This document shows, in pieces, positions 8,701 to 17,317 of a stretch of 64,000 nt of DNA; positions within the stretch are counted from its first letter, which is position 1, and each line of letters starts with the position of its first letter. This DNA comes from Propionivibrio hellwigii (lineage in GTDB: Bacteria > Pseudomonadota > Gammaproteobacteria > Burkholderiales > Rhodocyclaceae), in NCBI RefSeq assembly GCF_041770905.1, contig NZ_JBEUWX010000002.1, positions 868,001 through 932,000 on the forward strand. The letters are read 5' to 3'. A program made the position numbers and the translations under genes. The notes under the pieces were generated by a model. It worked only from the letters and a program-made list of their open reading frames with translations. It ran no database searches and had not been told where the DNA came from.

Positions 8701-9195
8701 TCAATCACGGAAATTGCCCGCCTTGATCGGGTAATCGGTAATGGTTTTGGTCACCAGCGCAATGCACGACTGCAAATCGTCACGCTTGGCGCCGGAAACG
8801 CGCACGGCATCGCCCTGGATCGTGGCCTGAACCTTGAGCTTGGCTTCCTTGACCATCTTGACGATTTTCTTCGCCAGCTCAGTCTCGATGCCGATTTTGA
8901 CCTTCAGTTCCTGCTTGACCTTGTTGCCGGAAATTTTCTGTACGGCTTGCGGGTCAAGCCGTTTGACGCTTTCCTTTTCCTTTTTTTCCATCGCCGGAAA
9001 CAGAATGTCCTTGATCTGCCCCAGCTGGAATTCGGAATCGCCAAACAAGGTAATGAGCTTATCCTTGTCGTTGAGTTCGACTTTGGCCGATGTGCCTTTG
9101 AAATCGTAACGCGCATCGATTTGGCGACTGACGACATCGAGCGCATTTTTCAGTGCAACCATATCGACTTCGGAAGAAAAATCAAAACTCGGCAT
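8701..9195 (-). CDS. yajQ: YajQ-family nucleotide-binding protein
   Basis: A 164-residue protein starting MPSFDFSSEVDM and ending ITDYPIKAGNFRD, typical in length and ends for YajQ (DUF520). The conserved ISRQID-type segment appears as VVSRQIDARYDFKG. Family members bind c-di-GMP or other nucleotides and act as cytoplasmic effectors in some bacteria; the role in this organism is unknown. An AGGAG-like site (GAGGAGCC) lies just upstream of ATG 9195. Downstream on the same strand lies the SNF2 gene. Confidence 0.93.
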   Translation of the reverse strand: MPSFDFSSEVDMVALKNALDVVSRQIDARYDFKGTSAKVELNDKDKLITLFGDSEFQLGQIKDILFPAMEKKEKESVKRLDPQAVQKISGNKVKQELKVKIGIETELAKKIVKMVKEAKLKVQATIQGDAVRVSGAKRDDLQSCIALVTKTITDYPIKAGNFRD

Positions 9196-9311
9196 TTTTA
9201 CTGGCTCCTCGAATAAATCGGCATCTGGCCGCTCACATCAGCCGTTCAGCCCGTGAAATCATCGGATGAATTGCTCCAGCACGGACGGGAATACCTTGGC
9301 AGTCTACGCAA

Positions 9312-9335
9312 GACGCCGCCCCGGAAGGCGGCGTC
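9312..9335 (-). terminator. Hairpin downstream of argG
   Basis: A perfect nine-base-pair stem, GACGCCGCC / GGCGGCGTC with a six-base loop, lies 35 bp beyond the argG stop. There is no clear T tract on the minus strand, so it may be a weak or Rho-assisted terminator or an mRNA-stabilising hairpin. Confidence 0.45.
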
Positions 9336-9369
9336 GCGGGGGAAAGCAAACAACGCGGCAATCCTTCGA

Positions 9370-10599
9370 TCAGCCCTTGCGCGCCCTGTGGTTGGCAGCG
9401 ATGCGCATGCGCAATGCGTTGAGCTTGATAAAGCCACCCGCATCTTTCTGGTCGAACGCACCCGCATCATCCTCGAAGGTGGCGATGGTAGGATCGAACA
9501 GCGAGTCAGTCTTCGAATCCCGGCCGACGACGACGACGTTGCCTTTATACAGTTTGAGGCGCACCCAGCCGTTGACATTTTGCTGCGTGTGGTCGATCAG
9601 CGCCTGCAGGGCAATACGCTCCGGCGCCCACCAGTAGCCGTTGTAAATCAGGCTGGCGTAACGGGGCATCAGATCATCCTTAAGGTGTGCAACTTCTCGA
9701 TCAAGCGTGATCGATTCCATAGCGCGATGCGCTTTCAACAGAATCGTGCCGCCCGGCGTTTCATAACAGCCGCGCGATTTCATGCCGACATAGCGGTTCT
9801 CAACGAGATCGAGCCGACCGATGCCGTGTTTGCCGCCAAGCTCATTGAGCTTGCGCAGCAGTTTATCGGCACTCATACGCTCACCATTGATGGCGACGAG
9901 ATCGCCTTTAGCAAATTCCAGGTCAACGTATTCCGCCTTGTCGGGCGCGGCTTCCGGAGAGACCGTCCAGCGCCACATCGACGCTTCAGCCTCCGCCGAC
10001 GGATCTTCGAGATGGCGGCCTTCGTAACTGATGTGCAGCATATTCGCATCCATCGAATAGGGGGAACCGCCCTGTTTATGCTTCATCTCGATCGGAATGC
10101 CATGCTTTTCCGCATAAGCCAGCAGCTTCTCACGCGAGAGCAGATCCCACTCACGCCACGGAGCGATGATCTTGATGTTCGGGTTAAGCGCATACGCACC
10201 CAGCTCGAAACGCACCTGATCGTTGCCTTTGCCCGTCGCGCCATGGCAGACCGCCTGCGCGCCGGTCTGTTTGGCGATTTCAACCATGCGTTTGGCGATC
10301 AGCGGCCGCGCAATAGACGTGCCCAGCAGGTATTCGCCTTCATAGACCGCGTTGGCGCGGAACATCGGAAAAACGTAGTCGCGCACGAATTCTTCGCAGA
10401 GATCTTCGATATGGATGTTTTCCGGCTTGATGCCCAGCTTCAATGCCTTGGCACGCGCCGGTTCCAGCTCTTCGTTCTGGCCGAGATCCGCCGTAAAGGT
10501 AACGACTTCGCACTGGTAAACATCCTGCAACCATTTGAGGATGACCGAGGTGTCAAGGCCGCCTGAATAGGCGAGAACCACTTTTTTGATATCGCTCAT
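9370..10599 (-). CDS. argG: Argininosuccinate synthase
   Basis: A 409-residue enzyme that condenses citrulline and aspartate using ATP, the penultimate arginine step. The N-terminal ATP-pyrophosphatase loop is AYSGGLDTSVILKWL, followed by FTADLGQNEEL. Further family motifs are GATGKGNDQVRFE and SPYSMDANMLHISYEG. The length is normal. I choose ATG 10599 because GGAG lies eight bases upstream; an ATG two codons earlier (10605) would sit only two bases from that site. The gene is the last of the argD-argF-argG run, about 98 bp after argF. Confidence 0.97.
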   Translation of the reverse strand: MSDIKKVVLAYSGGLDTSVILKWLQDVYQCEVVTFTADLGQNEELEPARAKALKLGIKPENIHIEDLCEEFVRDYVFPMFRANAVYEGEYLLGTSIARPLIAKRMVEIAKQTGAQAVCHGATGKGNDQVRFELGAYALNPNIKIIAPWREWDLLSREKLLAYAEKHGIPIEMKHKQGGSPYSMDANMLHISYEGRHLEDPSAEAEASMWRWTVSPEAAPDKAEYVDLEFAKGDLVAINGERMSADKLLRKLNELGGKHGIGRLDLVENRYVGMKSRGCYETPGGTILLKAHRAMESITLDREVAHLKDDLMPRYASLIYNGYWWAPERIALQALIDHTQQNVNGWVRLKLYKGNVVVVGRDSKTDSLFDPTIATFEDDAGAFDQKDAGGFIKLNALRMRIAANHRARKG

Positions 10600-10697
10600 T
10601 TCCATTGCTCCATGCTTGCGTATTTTACAAATGCAGCTTTATCCGGCTGCGTCACGAACTCTCAATCTACCAATCCATCATGCAAATTCTGGGGCAC

Positions 10698-11633
10698 TCA
10701 GACGCGGCCAAGCACCAGGTACTCCATCAATGCTTTTTGCACATGCAGCCGGTTTTCGGCCTCGTCCCAAACACGGCTCTGCGCGCCATCAATGACTTCC
10801 GCTGTCACCTCTTCACCACGATGTGCCGGCAAACAGTGCAGGAAGATCGCGTCCGGCCTGGCAAGACGCATCATGGCGGCATCTACCCGCCAATTGGCAA
10901 AATCGTGCAATCTGGCCTCGTTTTCTACCTCAAAGCCCATCGATGTCCATACATCCGTCGTCACGATGTCGGCGCCCCGCGCAGCCGCCAGCGGATCGGA
11001 AAAACATTCGAAATGACCGGTATTCTTTAAACCGGCCAGTTCAGGCTTGATTTCGTAACCTGGCGGGGTCGAGACATTGACCTTGAAATCCAGCGTTTCT
11101 GCCGCCTGTAGCCAGGTGTAGCACATATTGTTCGAGTCGCCGATCCAGCACACGGTTTTGCCCTGTATCGGCCCACGCTGTTCGATGTAGGTGTAAATAT
11201 CGGCCATGATCTGGCACGGGTGAAATTCGTTGGTCAGTCCGTTGATAACCGGCACCCGTGACGCAGAGGCCAGACGTTCGACGATACGCTGCTCAAATGT
11301 CCGGATCATGATCAGATCGCACATTCTCGACATGACCTGGGCAGCATCTTCCACCGGCTCACCACGTCCCAGTTGCGAGTCACGGGTATTGAGGTAAATG
11401 GCATTGCCGCCAAGCTGCTGCATCCCCGCCTCGAACGACAGGCGTGTACGCGTGCTCGCTTTCTCGAAAATCATGACTAGCGTACGGTCGGCCAGCGGCC
11501 AATAGCGCTGATACCCCTTGAACTGCGCTTTGATCCAGCGCGTCCGCTCAAACAGGTAGGAAAATTCTTCGCGTGTAAAATCCTTGAATTGCAGAAAATG
11601 CTTGACGGCGGAAGTCGAATTGCCGGTTGTCAT
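10698..11633 (-). CDS. argF: Ornithine carbamoyltransferase
   Basis: A 311-residue enzyme making citrulline from ornithine and carbamoyl phosphate. The carbamoyl-phosphate loop EKASTRTRLSFEAG (about residue 52), the HPCQIMADI motif and the ornithine-loop motif FLHCLPAHRGEEV are all present. The ATG at 11633 follows CGGAG by six bases; a TTG two codons earlier is unlikely. It begins about 12 bp after the argD stop, so translation of the two is probably linked in one transcript. Confidence 0.97.
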   Translation of the reverse strand: MTTGNSTSAVKHFLQFKDFTREEFSYLFERTRWIKAQFKGYQRYWPLADRTLVMIFEKASTRTRLSFEAGMQQLGGNAIYLNTRDSQLGRGEPVEDAAQVMSRMCDLIMIRTFEQRIVERLASASRVPVINGLTNEFHPCQIMADIYTYIEQRGPIQGKTVCWIGDSNNMCYTWLQAAETLDFKVNVSTPPGYEIKPELAGLKNTGHFECFSDPLAAARGADIVTTDVWTSMGFEVENEARLHDFANWRVDAAMMRLARPDAIFLHCLPAHRGEEVTAEVIDGAQSRVWDEAENRLHVQKALMEYLVLGRV

Positions 11634-11645
11634 CGTCAACTCCGA

Positions 11646-12818
11646 TTAAATCTTCAGAAAGTCGTGGATCAATTCTGCGAGACGGGCAACCAGCTCCTTC
11701 GACTCTTCTTCGGAAAACGTCAGCGGCGGCAGCAAACGAATTACCTTTTCGGCCGTTACATTGATGAGCAACCCAATCGACAGCGCACGTGTCATCAGCT
11801 CGGCGCATGGCCGATCGAGTTCGATACCAATCATCAGCCCCTGGCCGCGGATATCGACAACCCCACGGACCTCCGCCAGCGCGGCGCCCAGGCCATTGCG
11901 AATCAGCGCCCCTTGTCGGATCGCATTACCCATCAGGCCATCACGCTCGACGACGTTCAGCACCGTCAATGCCGCGGTCGTTGCCAACTGGTTGCCGCCA
12001 AAAGTCGAGCCGTGGTTACCTGGCCCGAACAACCCCACTGCCTTGCCCGCCGCCAGACAGGCGCCAATTGGTACGCCACCGGCCAAACCTTTGGCCAGCG
12101 TGGCGACATCGGGTACGATGCCAGCATGCTGAAAAGCGAACCAGGTACCGGTGCGCCCCATACCGCACTGCACTTCATCGCAAATCAGCAACCAGCCGCG
12201 TTCATCGCATAAGGTGCGCAAAGCGCGCAGATACTCGATATCCGCCATGTGCACGCCCCCCTCGCCTTGCACGACCTCGATCATGACGGCGACAATCGAT
12301 GGATTCTGTTCGGCAAGCGCATGGACGGCAGCCAGATCGTTGAATGGCGCGCGGATAAAACCGGGGACGAGCGGCTCGAATCCCGCCTGCGCCTTACGGT
12401 TTCCGGTTGCCGACAAAGTCGCCAATGTACGTCCATGAAAAGCTTTTTCCATGACGATAATCTGCGGTTCATCAACGCCACGCCGGTGTCCATAAAAACG
12501 GGCCAGCTTGATTGCCGCCTCATTGGCCTCACAGCCAGAATTGCAGAAAAATACTTCCTGCATGCCTGATAGCACGGCCAACTTGTCAGCCAGCTGCTCC
12601 TGTTGCGGCATGCGGTATATATTGGAACTATGTAGTAAACGGCCAGCCTGTGCGGAAATAGCCATGATTAGGTCGGGATGGTTATGGCCGAGTGTCGACA
12701 CGGCAATCCCGGCCAGTGCGTCCAGGTAGAGCTTCCCTTCAGTATCAGTGACCCAGCTCCCTTCACCGTGGCTCAATGCTACCGGCAAACGAGCGTATGT
12801 ATTCATCACATGGGACAT
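11646..12818 (-). CDS. argD: Acetylornithine aminotransferase
   Basis: A 390-residue class III PLP aminotransferase of arginine synthesis. It shows HNHPDL, NSGCEANEAAIKLAR, EVVQGEGGV, the LLICDEVQCGMGRTG motif and the PLP lysine in ATLAKGLAGGVPIGA. AGGAG sits about seven bases before ATG 12818, fixing that start; a longer frame to 12848 has no supporting site. It is the first gene of the argD-argF-argG group. The 330 bp upstream hold hairpins and the rpsT terminator. Confidence 0.95.
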   Translation of the reverse strand: MSHVMNTYARLPVALSHGEGSWVTDTEGKLYLDALAGIAVSTLGHNHPDLIMAISAQAGRLLHSSNIYRMPQQEQLADKLAVLSGMQEVFFCNSGCEANEAAIKLARFYGHRRGVDEPQIIVMEKAFHGRTLATLSATGNRKAQAGFEPLVPGFIRAPFNDLAAVHALAEQNPSIVAVMIEVVQGEGGVHMADIEYLRALRTLCDERGWLLICDEVQCGMGRTGTWFAFQHAGIVPDVATLAKGLAGGVPIGACLAAGKAVGLFGPGNHGSTFGGNQLATTAALTVLNVVERDGLMGNAIRQGALIRNGLGAALAEVRGVVDIRGQGLMIGIELDRPCAELMTRALSIGLLINVTAEKVIRLLPPLTFSEEESKELVARLAELIHDFLKI

Positions 12819-13083
12819 CAACGTCTCCTGATATTCCGCTCCGCTCAATAGCGGACGCTTAAAATGAAACGGCGGCTCGCGCCGCCGGAAAGATTACAAA
12901 ACCAAAACCACGCAACCGCATATTCTGCTGAAATCGAAAAAATCTGCTGGAAGAATTTTCCAGCAGGAAAGGGATTCTAAGGGAAAAACTAGGGCTTGTA
13001 CATCATGCCTGCGCTGCAATACGCCCAACAGCACATATTCTGATACATATATCCACTCCATTTTTCTGCCTCGTTAGACAGAA
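12819..13083. other. argD-rpsT intergenic with hairpins
   Basis: No gene is visible. Inverted repeats include GGCGGC TCGC GCCGCC near 12870, TGCTGGAA...TTCCAGCA near 12950 and TTTTTCTG...CAGAAAAA near 13061-13086. These could be attenuating or protective structures ahead of argD; no ARG-box operator could be assigned by eye. Confidence 0.4.
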
Positions 13084-13113
13084 AAACAAAACGGCGTCTA
13101 TAGACGCCGTTTA
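13084..13113 (-). terminator. rpsT intrinsic terminator
   Basis: A perfect 20-base palindrome, ACGGCGTCTATAGACGCCGT (13091-13110), lies about 35 bp beyond the rpsT stop. On the minus strand it is followed by TTTTGTTTTT, giving a classic intrinsic terminator. Confidence 0.85.
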
Positions 13114-13146
13114 TAACGATTCCAAATGCGCTTCAAGCGTCAAAAA

Positions 13147-13413
13147 TCAGCCTGCAAGCGCTTTGATCTGCGCCGACAGCCGGCTCTTATGACGCGCCGC
13201 CTTATTTTTGTGAATCACATCCTTGTCGGCAATCCGATCGATCACCGAAACCGATTCTTGATAAATATTCTTTGCCGCCGCTTGATCACCAGCGAGAATC
13301 GCCTTTTGCACGCGCTTAACGGCCGTGCGCAGGGTTGAGCGCAGACTGGCGTTGTGGGCGCGATGCGTGTTGGCTTGGCGGGCGCGCTTGCGCGCTTGTG
13401 CGCTATTGGCCAT
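13147..13413 (-). CDS. rpsT: 30S ribosomal protein S20
   Basis: An 88-residue basic protein beginning MANSAQARKRARQ and ending HKSRLSAQIKALAG, characteristic of S20, which binds 16S rRNA in the small subunit. The second-codon Ala and Lys/Arg-rich N-terminus are typical. It is transcribed divergently from murJ across 263 bp that should contain both promoters, and has its own terminator downstream. Confidence 0.97.
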   Translation of the reverse strand: MANSAQARKRARQANTHRAHNASLRSTLRTAVKRVQKAILAGDQAAAKNIYQESVSVIDRIADKDVIHKNKAARHKSRLSAQIKALAG

Positions 13414-13676
13414 GAATCTTTGTCCTAAATAGAGTAGGGGTTAATCGAAAGTGGGCGATTTTACAGTGACATGCCGCTCTGCGCAAGAATTTTGCACTCT
13501 TTAGCCCTGCCGATATTCATGCAAAATTCCCCGACAACATTCGATATCAGCACTGGACTACAGAACGCTGCCAGAATTCCTATCAAAATCGCGCCGGCGG
13601 CCGATAATATTCGAACGGCGTTAAATTGCCTGAATCCGGAAATGGAATAAGATGATGGCCTGAAAGCAAAACAACG

Positions 13677-15209
13677 ATGAACCTGCTCAAAGCGCTCGCC
13701 ACCGTCAGCGGTATGATTTTCCTTTCGCGCATTCTCGGATTCGTGCGCGACTTCGTCATCGCCCGCGTTTTTGGCGCCGGCATGATGACCGACGCTTTTT
13801 TTGTTGCTTTCAAACTGCCCAATCTGTTGCGCCGGCTTTTTGCCGAAGGCGCATTCTCACAGGCTTTTGTCCCCATTCTCGGCGAATACAAGAACAGAAG
13901 CGGTGATTCCGAGGCAAAGCACCTGATTGACCGTGTGGCGACCCTGCTGTTCCTTGTCTTACTTGGGGTCACATTGCTCGGTATGGTCGGCGCACCGTTG
14001 CTGGTATATGTTTCTGCGCCGGGTTTCACAGATGTACCGGATAAATTTGCGCTCACGGTCACGCTGACGCGCATCACCTTCCCTTATATCCTGTTCATGT
14101 CGCTGGTCGCGCTCGCCGGCGGTATTCTCAATACCTGGAGCCGCTTTGCCGTGCCGGCATTCACGCCGGTTCTGCTCAACGTCGCCATGATCGGCATGGC
14201 ACTGTTTGCCGTTCCTCATTTTTCACAGCCAGTCATGGCGCTCGGCTGGGCAGTTTTCCTCGGCGGCGCATTACAGCTTGCCTTCCAGCTGCCCAGCCTC
14301 AAGCGCATCGGCATGCTGCCACGCTTCGTCCTTGACTGGCGGGATGAAGGCGTACGCCGCATTCTCAAACTGATGGCGCCAGCCGTAGTTGGCGTTTCGG
14401 TTTCGCAAATCAGTTTGCTCATCAACACCATCTTCGCTTCCTTCCTCGATACCGGCAGCGTCTCCTGGCTGTATTACGCCGACCGGTTGATGGAATTTCC
14501 CGCCGGTCTGCTGGGCGCTGCGCTGGGCACCATCCTTTTACCTTCACTTGCCAAATACCACGCCAGTGACAATACGGAGGAATACTCAAAGCTGCTCGAC
14601 TGGGGCCTGCGCCTGACCTTTCTACTGGCCGCGCCCGCTGCCGTGGCACTAGCGATCATTGCCGTGCCGCTGATCGCCACGCTCTTCCATCACGGGGCCT
14701 TTACCGCCCATGATGTGCTCATGACGCGCAATGCGCTGGTCGCCTACAGCATCGGCCTGCTGGGCATGATCCTTGTCAAGGTGCTGGCACCCGGTTTTTA
14801 TGCCCGCCAGAACATCCGCACGCCGGTCAAGATCGGTATTCTGACGCTCGGCATGACACAGGCGCTCAACCTGGCCTTGATCGGCTGGCTGCAACACGCC
14901 GGACTGGCGTTGGCAATCGGACTGGCGGCTTGTCTTAACGCCGCACTGCTCTACCGTGGCCTGCGTCGCCATGCCATCTATACGCCACAACCTGGCTGGC
15001 TGGCGTTTTATGGCAAACTAGCGCTGGCGCTGCTATGCATGGGCAGCGTGCTCTGGCTGGCCGGCGGTCAGGATACGGAATGGTTACGCTGGACATCTAC
15101 CGAGCGCCTGCTCCGGCTGATATGGCTGGTGCCGCTCGCCGCCGCGACGTATTTCATGACACTTTTCATTATGGGCTTTCGGCTGCGGGATTTTCAACGG
15201 AAAGCCTGA
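13677..15209 (+). CDS. murJ: Lipid II flippase MurJ
   Basis: A 510-residue integral membrane protein with about 14 hydrophobic segments, of the MVF family. The N-terminus MNLLKALATVSGMIFLSRILGFVRD and the segment FKLPNLLRRLFAEGAFSQAFVP, including charged residues inside the first membrane segments, are diagnostic. MurJ moves lipid II across the inner membrane for peptidoglycan synthesis. The murJ/rpsT divergent pair is common in betaproteobacteria. The gene ends 31 bp before the PEBP gene and may be co-transcribed with it. Confidence 0.96.
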   Translation: MNLLKALATVSGMIFLSRILGFVRDFVIARVFGAGMMTDAFFVAFKLPNLLRRLFAEGAFSQAFVPILGEYKNRSGDSEAKHLIDRVATLLFLVLLGVTLLGMVGAPLLVYVSAPGFTDVPDKFALTVTLTRITFPYILFMSLVALAGGILNTWSRFAVPAFTPVLLNVAMIGMALFAVPHFSQPVMALGWAVFLGGALQLAFQLPSLKRIGMLPRFVLDWRDEGVRRILKLMAPAVVGVSVSQISLLINTIFASFLDTGSVSWLYYADRLMEFPAGLLGAALGTILLPSLAKYHASDNTEEYSKLLDWGLRLTFLLAAPAAVALAIIAVPLIATLFHHGAFTAHDVLMTRNALVAYSIGLLGMILVKVLAPGFYARQNIRTPVKIGILTLGMTQALNLALIGWLQHAGLALAIGLAACLNAALLYRGLRRHAIYTPQPGWLAFYGKLALALLCMGSVLWLAGGQDTEWLRWTSTERLLRLIWLVPLAAATYFMTLFIMGFRLRDFQRKA

Positions 15210-15240
15210 ACCTTTCAGCCCCCAACAAGGAGATCGCGCT

Positions 15241-15888
15241 ATGAAACTCAGCAGCAACAGCTTCACCGAGGGTCAAAACATCCCTGGGGATTTTTCCTTT
15301 TGCCAGCCTGATCCGACGCACCATGTTTGCCTCGGCAAAAACATGAATCCGCATCTGGCATGGAGCGAAGTGCCGGAAAAAACCCAATCCTTTGCGCTGA
15401 TCTGCCACGATCCGGACGTCCCGAGCCAGGGCGACGACGTCAACCAGGAAGGACGCAGCGTACCGGCCAGCCTGCCACGCATCGAATTCTTCCACTGGAC
15501 GCTGATCGATCTGCCGGCAGACCTGCGCGAAATCCGTGCAGGCGAATTTTCCAAAGAAGTGACGCCGCGCGGCAAAGCCGGCCCGGCTGCGCTACACGGC
15601 GCGCGCCAGGGACTCAACGATTACACGACCTGGTTCGCGGGTGATCACGACATGCGCGGCGATTACTTTGGCTACGATGGCCCCTGCCCGCCATGGAATG
15701 ACGAAATCGTCCACCACTACATCTTCACGCTCTATGCGCTGGACGTCGAGCGCCTACCGATCGAGGGCAAATTTACCGGCGCCCAAGCGCGCGCCGCCCT
15801 GCATGGACACATTCTCGCCCAGGCCAGGCTGACGGGGCTATACACGCTGAATCCACAGGTCGCCGCCTTGAATCACCCATCGGCGTGA
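15241..15888 (+). CDS. YbhB/YbcL-type PEBP family protein
   Basis: A 215-residue protein of the phosphatidylethanolamine-binding / Raf-kinase-inhibitor-like family. Motifs seen are NPHLAWSEVPEKTQSFALICHDPDVP (the family CPDxP-type anion-binding region) and FFHWTLIDLP, with a later GPCPPWNDEIVHHYIFTLYALD. Bacterial members are small cytoplasmic proteins of uncertain function. AAGGAG lies eight bases before ATG 15241. It is slightly longer than the typical ~160-190 residues because of an insertion around residues 65-80. Confidence 0.88.
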   Translation: MKLSSNSFTEGQNIPGDFSFCQPDPTHHVCLGKNMNPHLAWSEVPEKTQSFALICHDPDVPSQGDDVNQEGRSVPASLPRIEFFHWTLIDLPADLREIRAGEFSKEVTPRGKAGPAALHGARQGLNDYTTWFAGDHDMRGDYFGYDGPCPPWNDEIVHHYIFTLYALDVERLPIEGKFTGAQARAALHGHILAQARLTGLYTLNPQVAALNHPSA

Positions 15889-16269
15889 GAGATAAAAAAG
15901 GCGCGCCCCTGAAGCCCGCGTGGAGTGGGCATCTCCGAGGGAACATACTAAAACCCTTATAAACAGGGCGCCTCCGGGTAGATGCTTTGGAGTCCTTTAT
16001 CTGCTCGGGTTTCGGGGTCTTTCCCCGACATGGGAGAATTGGAAAAACGCGTGGTGCGAAAGCGCAGGCGCATCTCTAAAAAGAGGTAGCCTGAAGCCCA
16101 CGTATTTAGGGCGTTTCAGAGGAGGTGCCTAAAACCCCTTTTATATTTAGGTCATCTCCAGGCACCCCGCCCGCTAGTCCTTTATTTATAAGGGTTCCAG
16201 AGGCACCTTCCCGAAAATGCCCTATCCACGCGGGGTTGCGGGCAGCCCTTTTTAAAAACCAGACAATCT
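15889..16269. repeat. 39-bp periodic repeat array (block III, left)
   Basis: Degenerate 39-bp units fill most of this stretch. Examples include a unit with GCCCGCGTGGAGTGGGC, one with CCCACGTATTTAGGGCG and one with CCTTTATTTATAAGGG. A separate sub-motif, GGTTTCGGGGTCTTTCCCCGACA near 16010, is shared with 16925-16960 and 31100-31130. No gene is present. Confidence 0.75.
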
Positions 16270-16479
16270 ATAGCGGCTCGACTTTGCCAAAAGACAAGGC
16301 GGCGAGCCGCAGACAGTACGAGTAGTACGGCAAGGCGAAGCCAACGAAGTATTTTGGCAAAGAGGGCCGCTATCGCTCGACTTTGCAAAAGACAAGGCGG
16401 TAAGCCGCAGACAGACCATTCAGTACGGCAAAGCCAGGCCAACACAGCAACGCTGTATTTTCACAAAGTAAGACGCTAT
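16270..16479. repeat. ~100-bp inverted-terminus repeat, tandem pair
   Basis: Two head-to-tail copies of the element beginning ATAGCGGCTCGACTTTGCC, joined at 16371-16373 where the right end of the first (CCGCTAT) runs into TCGCTCGACTTTGC of the second. The second copy is more degenerate, ending AGACGCTAT. Confidence 0.75.
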
Positions 16480-16579
16480 TTTTTTGGTTTATGTTTTTTG
16501 ATCCCCTGAACCCCGCGTATTTAGAAGGCTTTAGGGCATTTTATGTTTTCTGGTCTATTTATGCGGATTTCCAAGCATG

Positions 16580-16884
16580 CCCCTTTGCGTATTCGATCAC
16601 TACGAAGCACCCAGAAACCCCTTTAGGCGCAGCTGCAGGCGCGGGGCGGCTTGGCGGGAACAAGGGCTTGATTGTCTGAGCGTGAGCGAGTTATCAAGCC
16701 CGCCGACAAGCGACCCGCGACAAGGAGTCTTCTGCGCCTGGGGTCGCCTTTCTTTGCTGACTTTCTTTGGCGAGATAAAGAAAGAAGGTAGGAAAGTCAG
16801 CGGGGCGCGCTGCTGCACAGCGCAACGGCATCAAGAGAAGTTTCATAGTGGGAAGGTCAGCGCGCAGGCCTTGGTAACTCCTGT
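16580..16884 (+). repeat. ~300-bp dispersed element, copy 3
   Basis: Direct-orientation copy of 2019-2323 with the same landmark order, sharing GAGATAAAGAAAGAAGG with copy 1. It is preceded by ~100 bp of degenerate repeat sequence (TGATCCCCTGAACCC, TTAGAAGGCTTTAGGGC). Confidence 0.85.
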
Positions 16885-17200
16885 ACTTAAAGTATCTCAG
16901 AACACCTGTCCTGAAGTCCTTTATCCGCGCGGGTTTCGGAACATTTCCCCGACAGGGAGAGAATTGGAAAAACGGGGGGGGCGGAAGCGCAGGCGCATCG
17001 CCCAAAAAAGGTGGCCTGAAGCCCGCTTATTTAGGGCGTTTCAGAGGAGGTGCCTGAAACCCCTTATATTTAGGCCATCTCCGGGCACCCCGCCCGCTAG
17101 CCCTTTATTTATAAGGGCTTCAGAGGCCTCTGCTCGGAAACGCCCTATCTACGCGGGTTTCAGAGGAATACCCCGTAGGAATACCCAGTATCCCCCAATG
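16885..17200. repeat. 39-bp periodic repeat array (block III, right)
   Basis: Further 39-bp units, including a near-consensus one at about 17117-17165 (CGGAAACGCCCTATCTACG then CGGGTTTCAGAGG), and the GGTTTCGGAACATTTCCCCGACA sub-motif. There is no gene between the PEBP gene and hppA. Confidence 0.75.
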
Positions 17201-17225
17201 ACATCCCTACCGGCAGCTCAGGCAT

Positions 17226-17256
17226 AAAAAAGGCAGCGCCCACGCGCTGCCTTTTT
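17226..17256 (-). terminator. hppA terminator, bidirectional
   Basis: The stem GGCAGCGC / GCGCTGCC with a CCAC loop is flanked by A6 on the left and T5 on the right, so it can terminate transcription from either side. It lies about 60 bp beyond the hppA stop. Confidence 0.85.
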
Positions 17257-17317
17257 GCTTCTGTGAGATATGCCAGTCCGGCTGGAGTGTTTTAGCCTCC
17301 GGCAGAAGCGTTTAAGT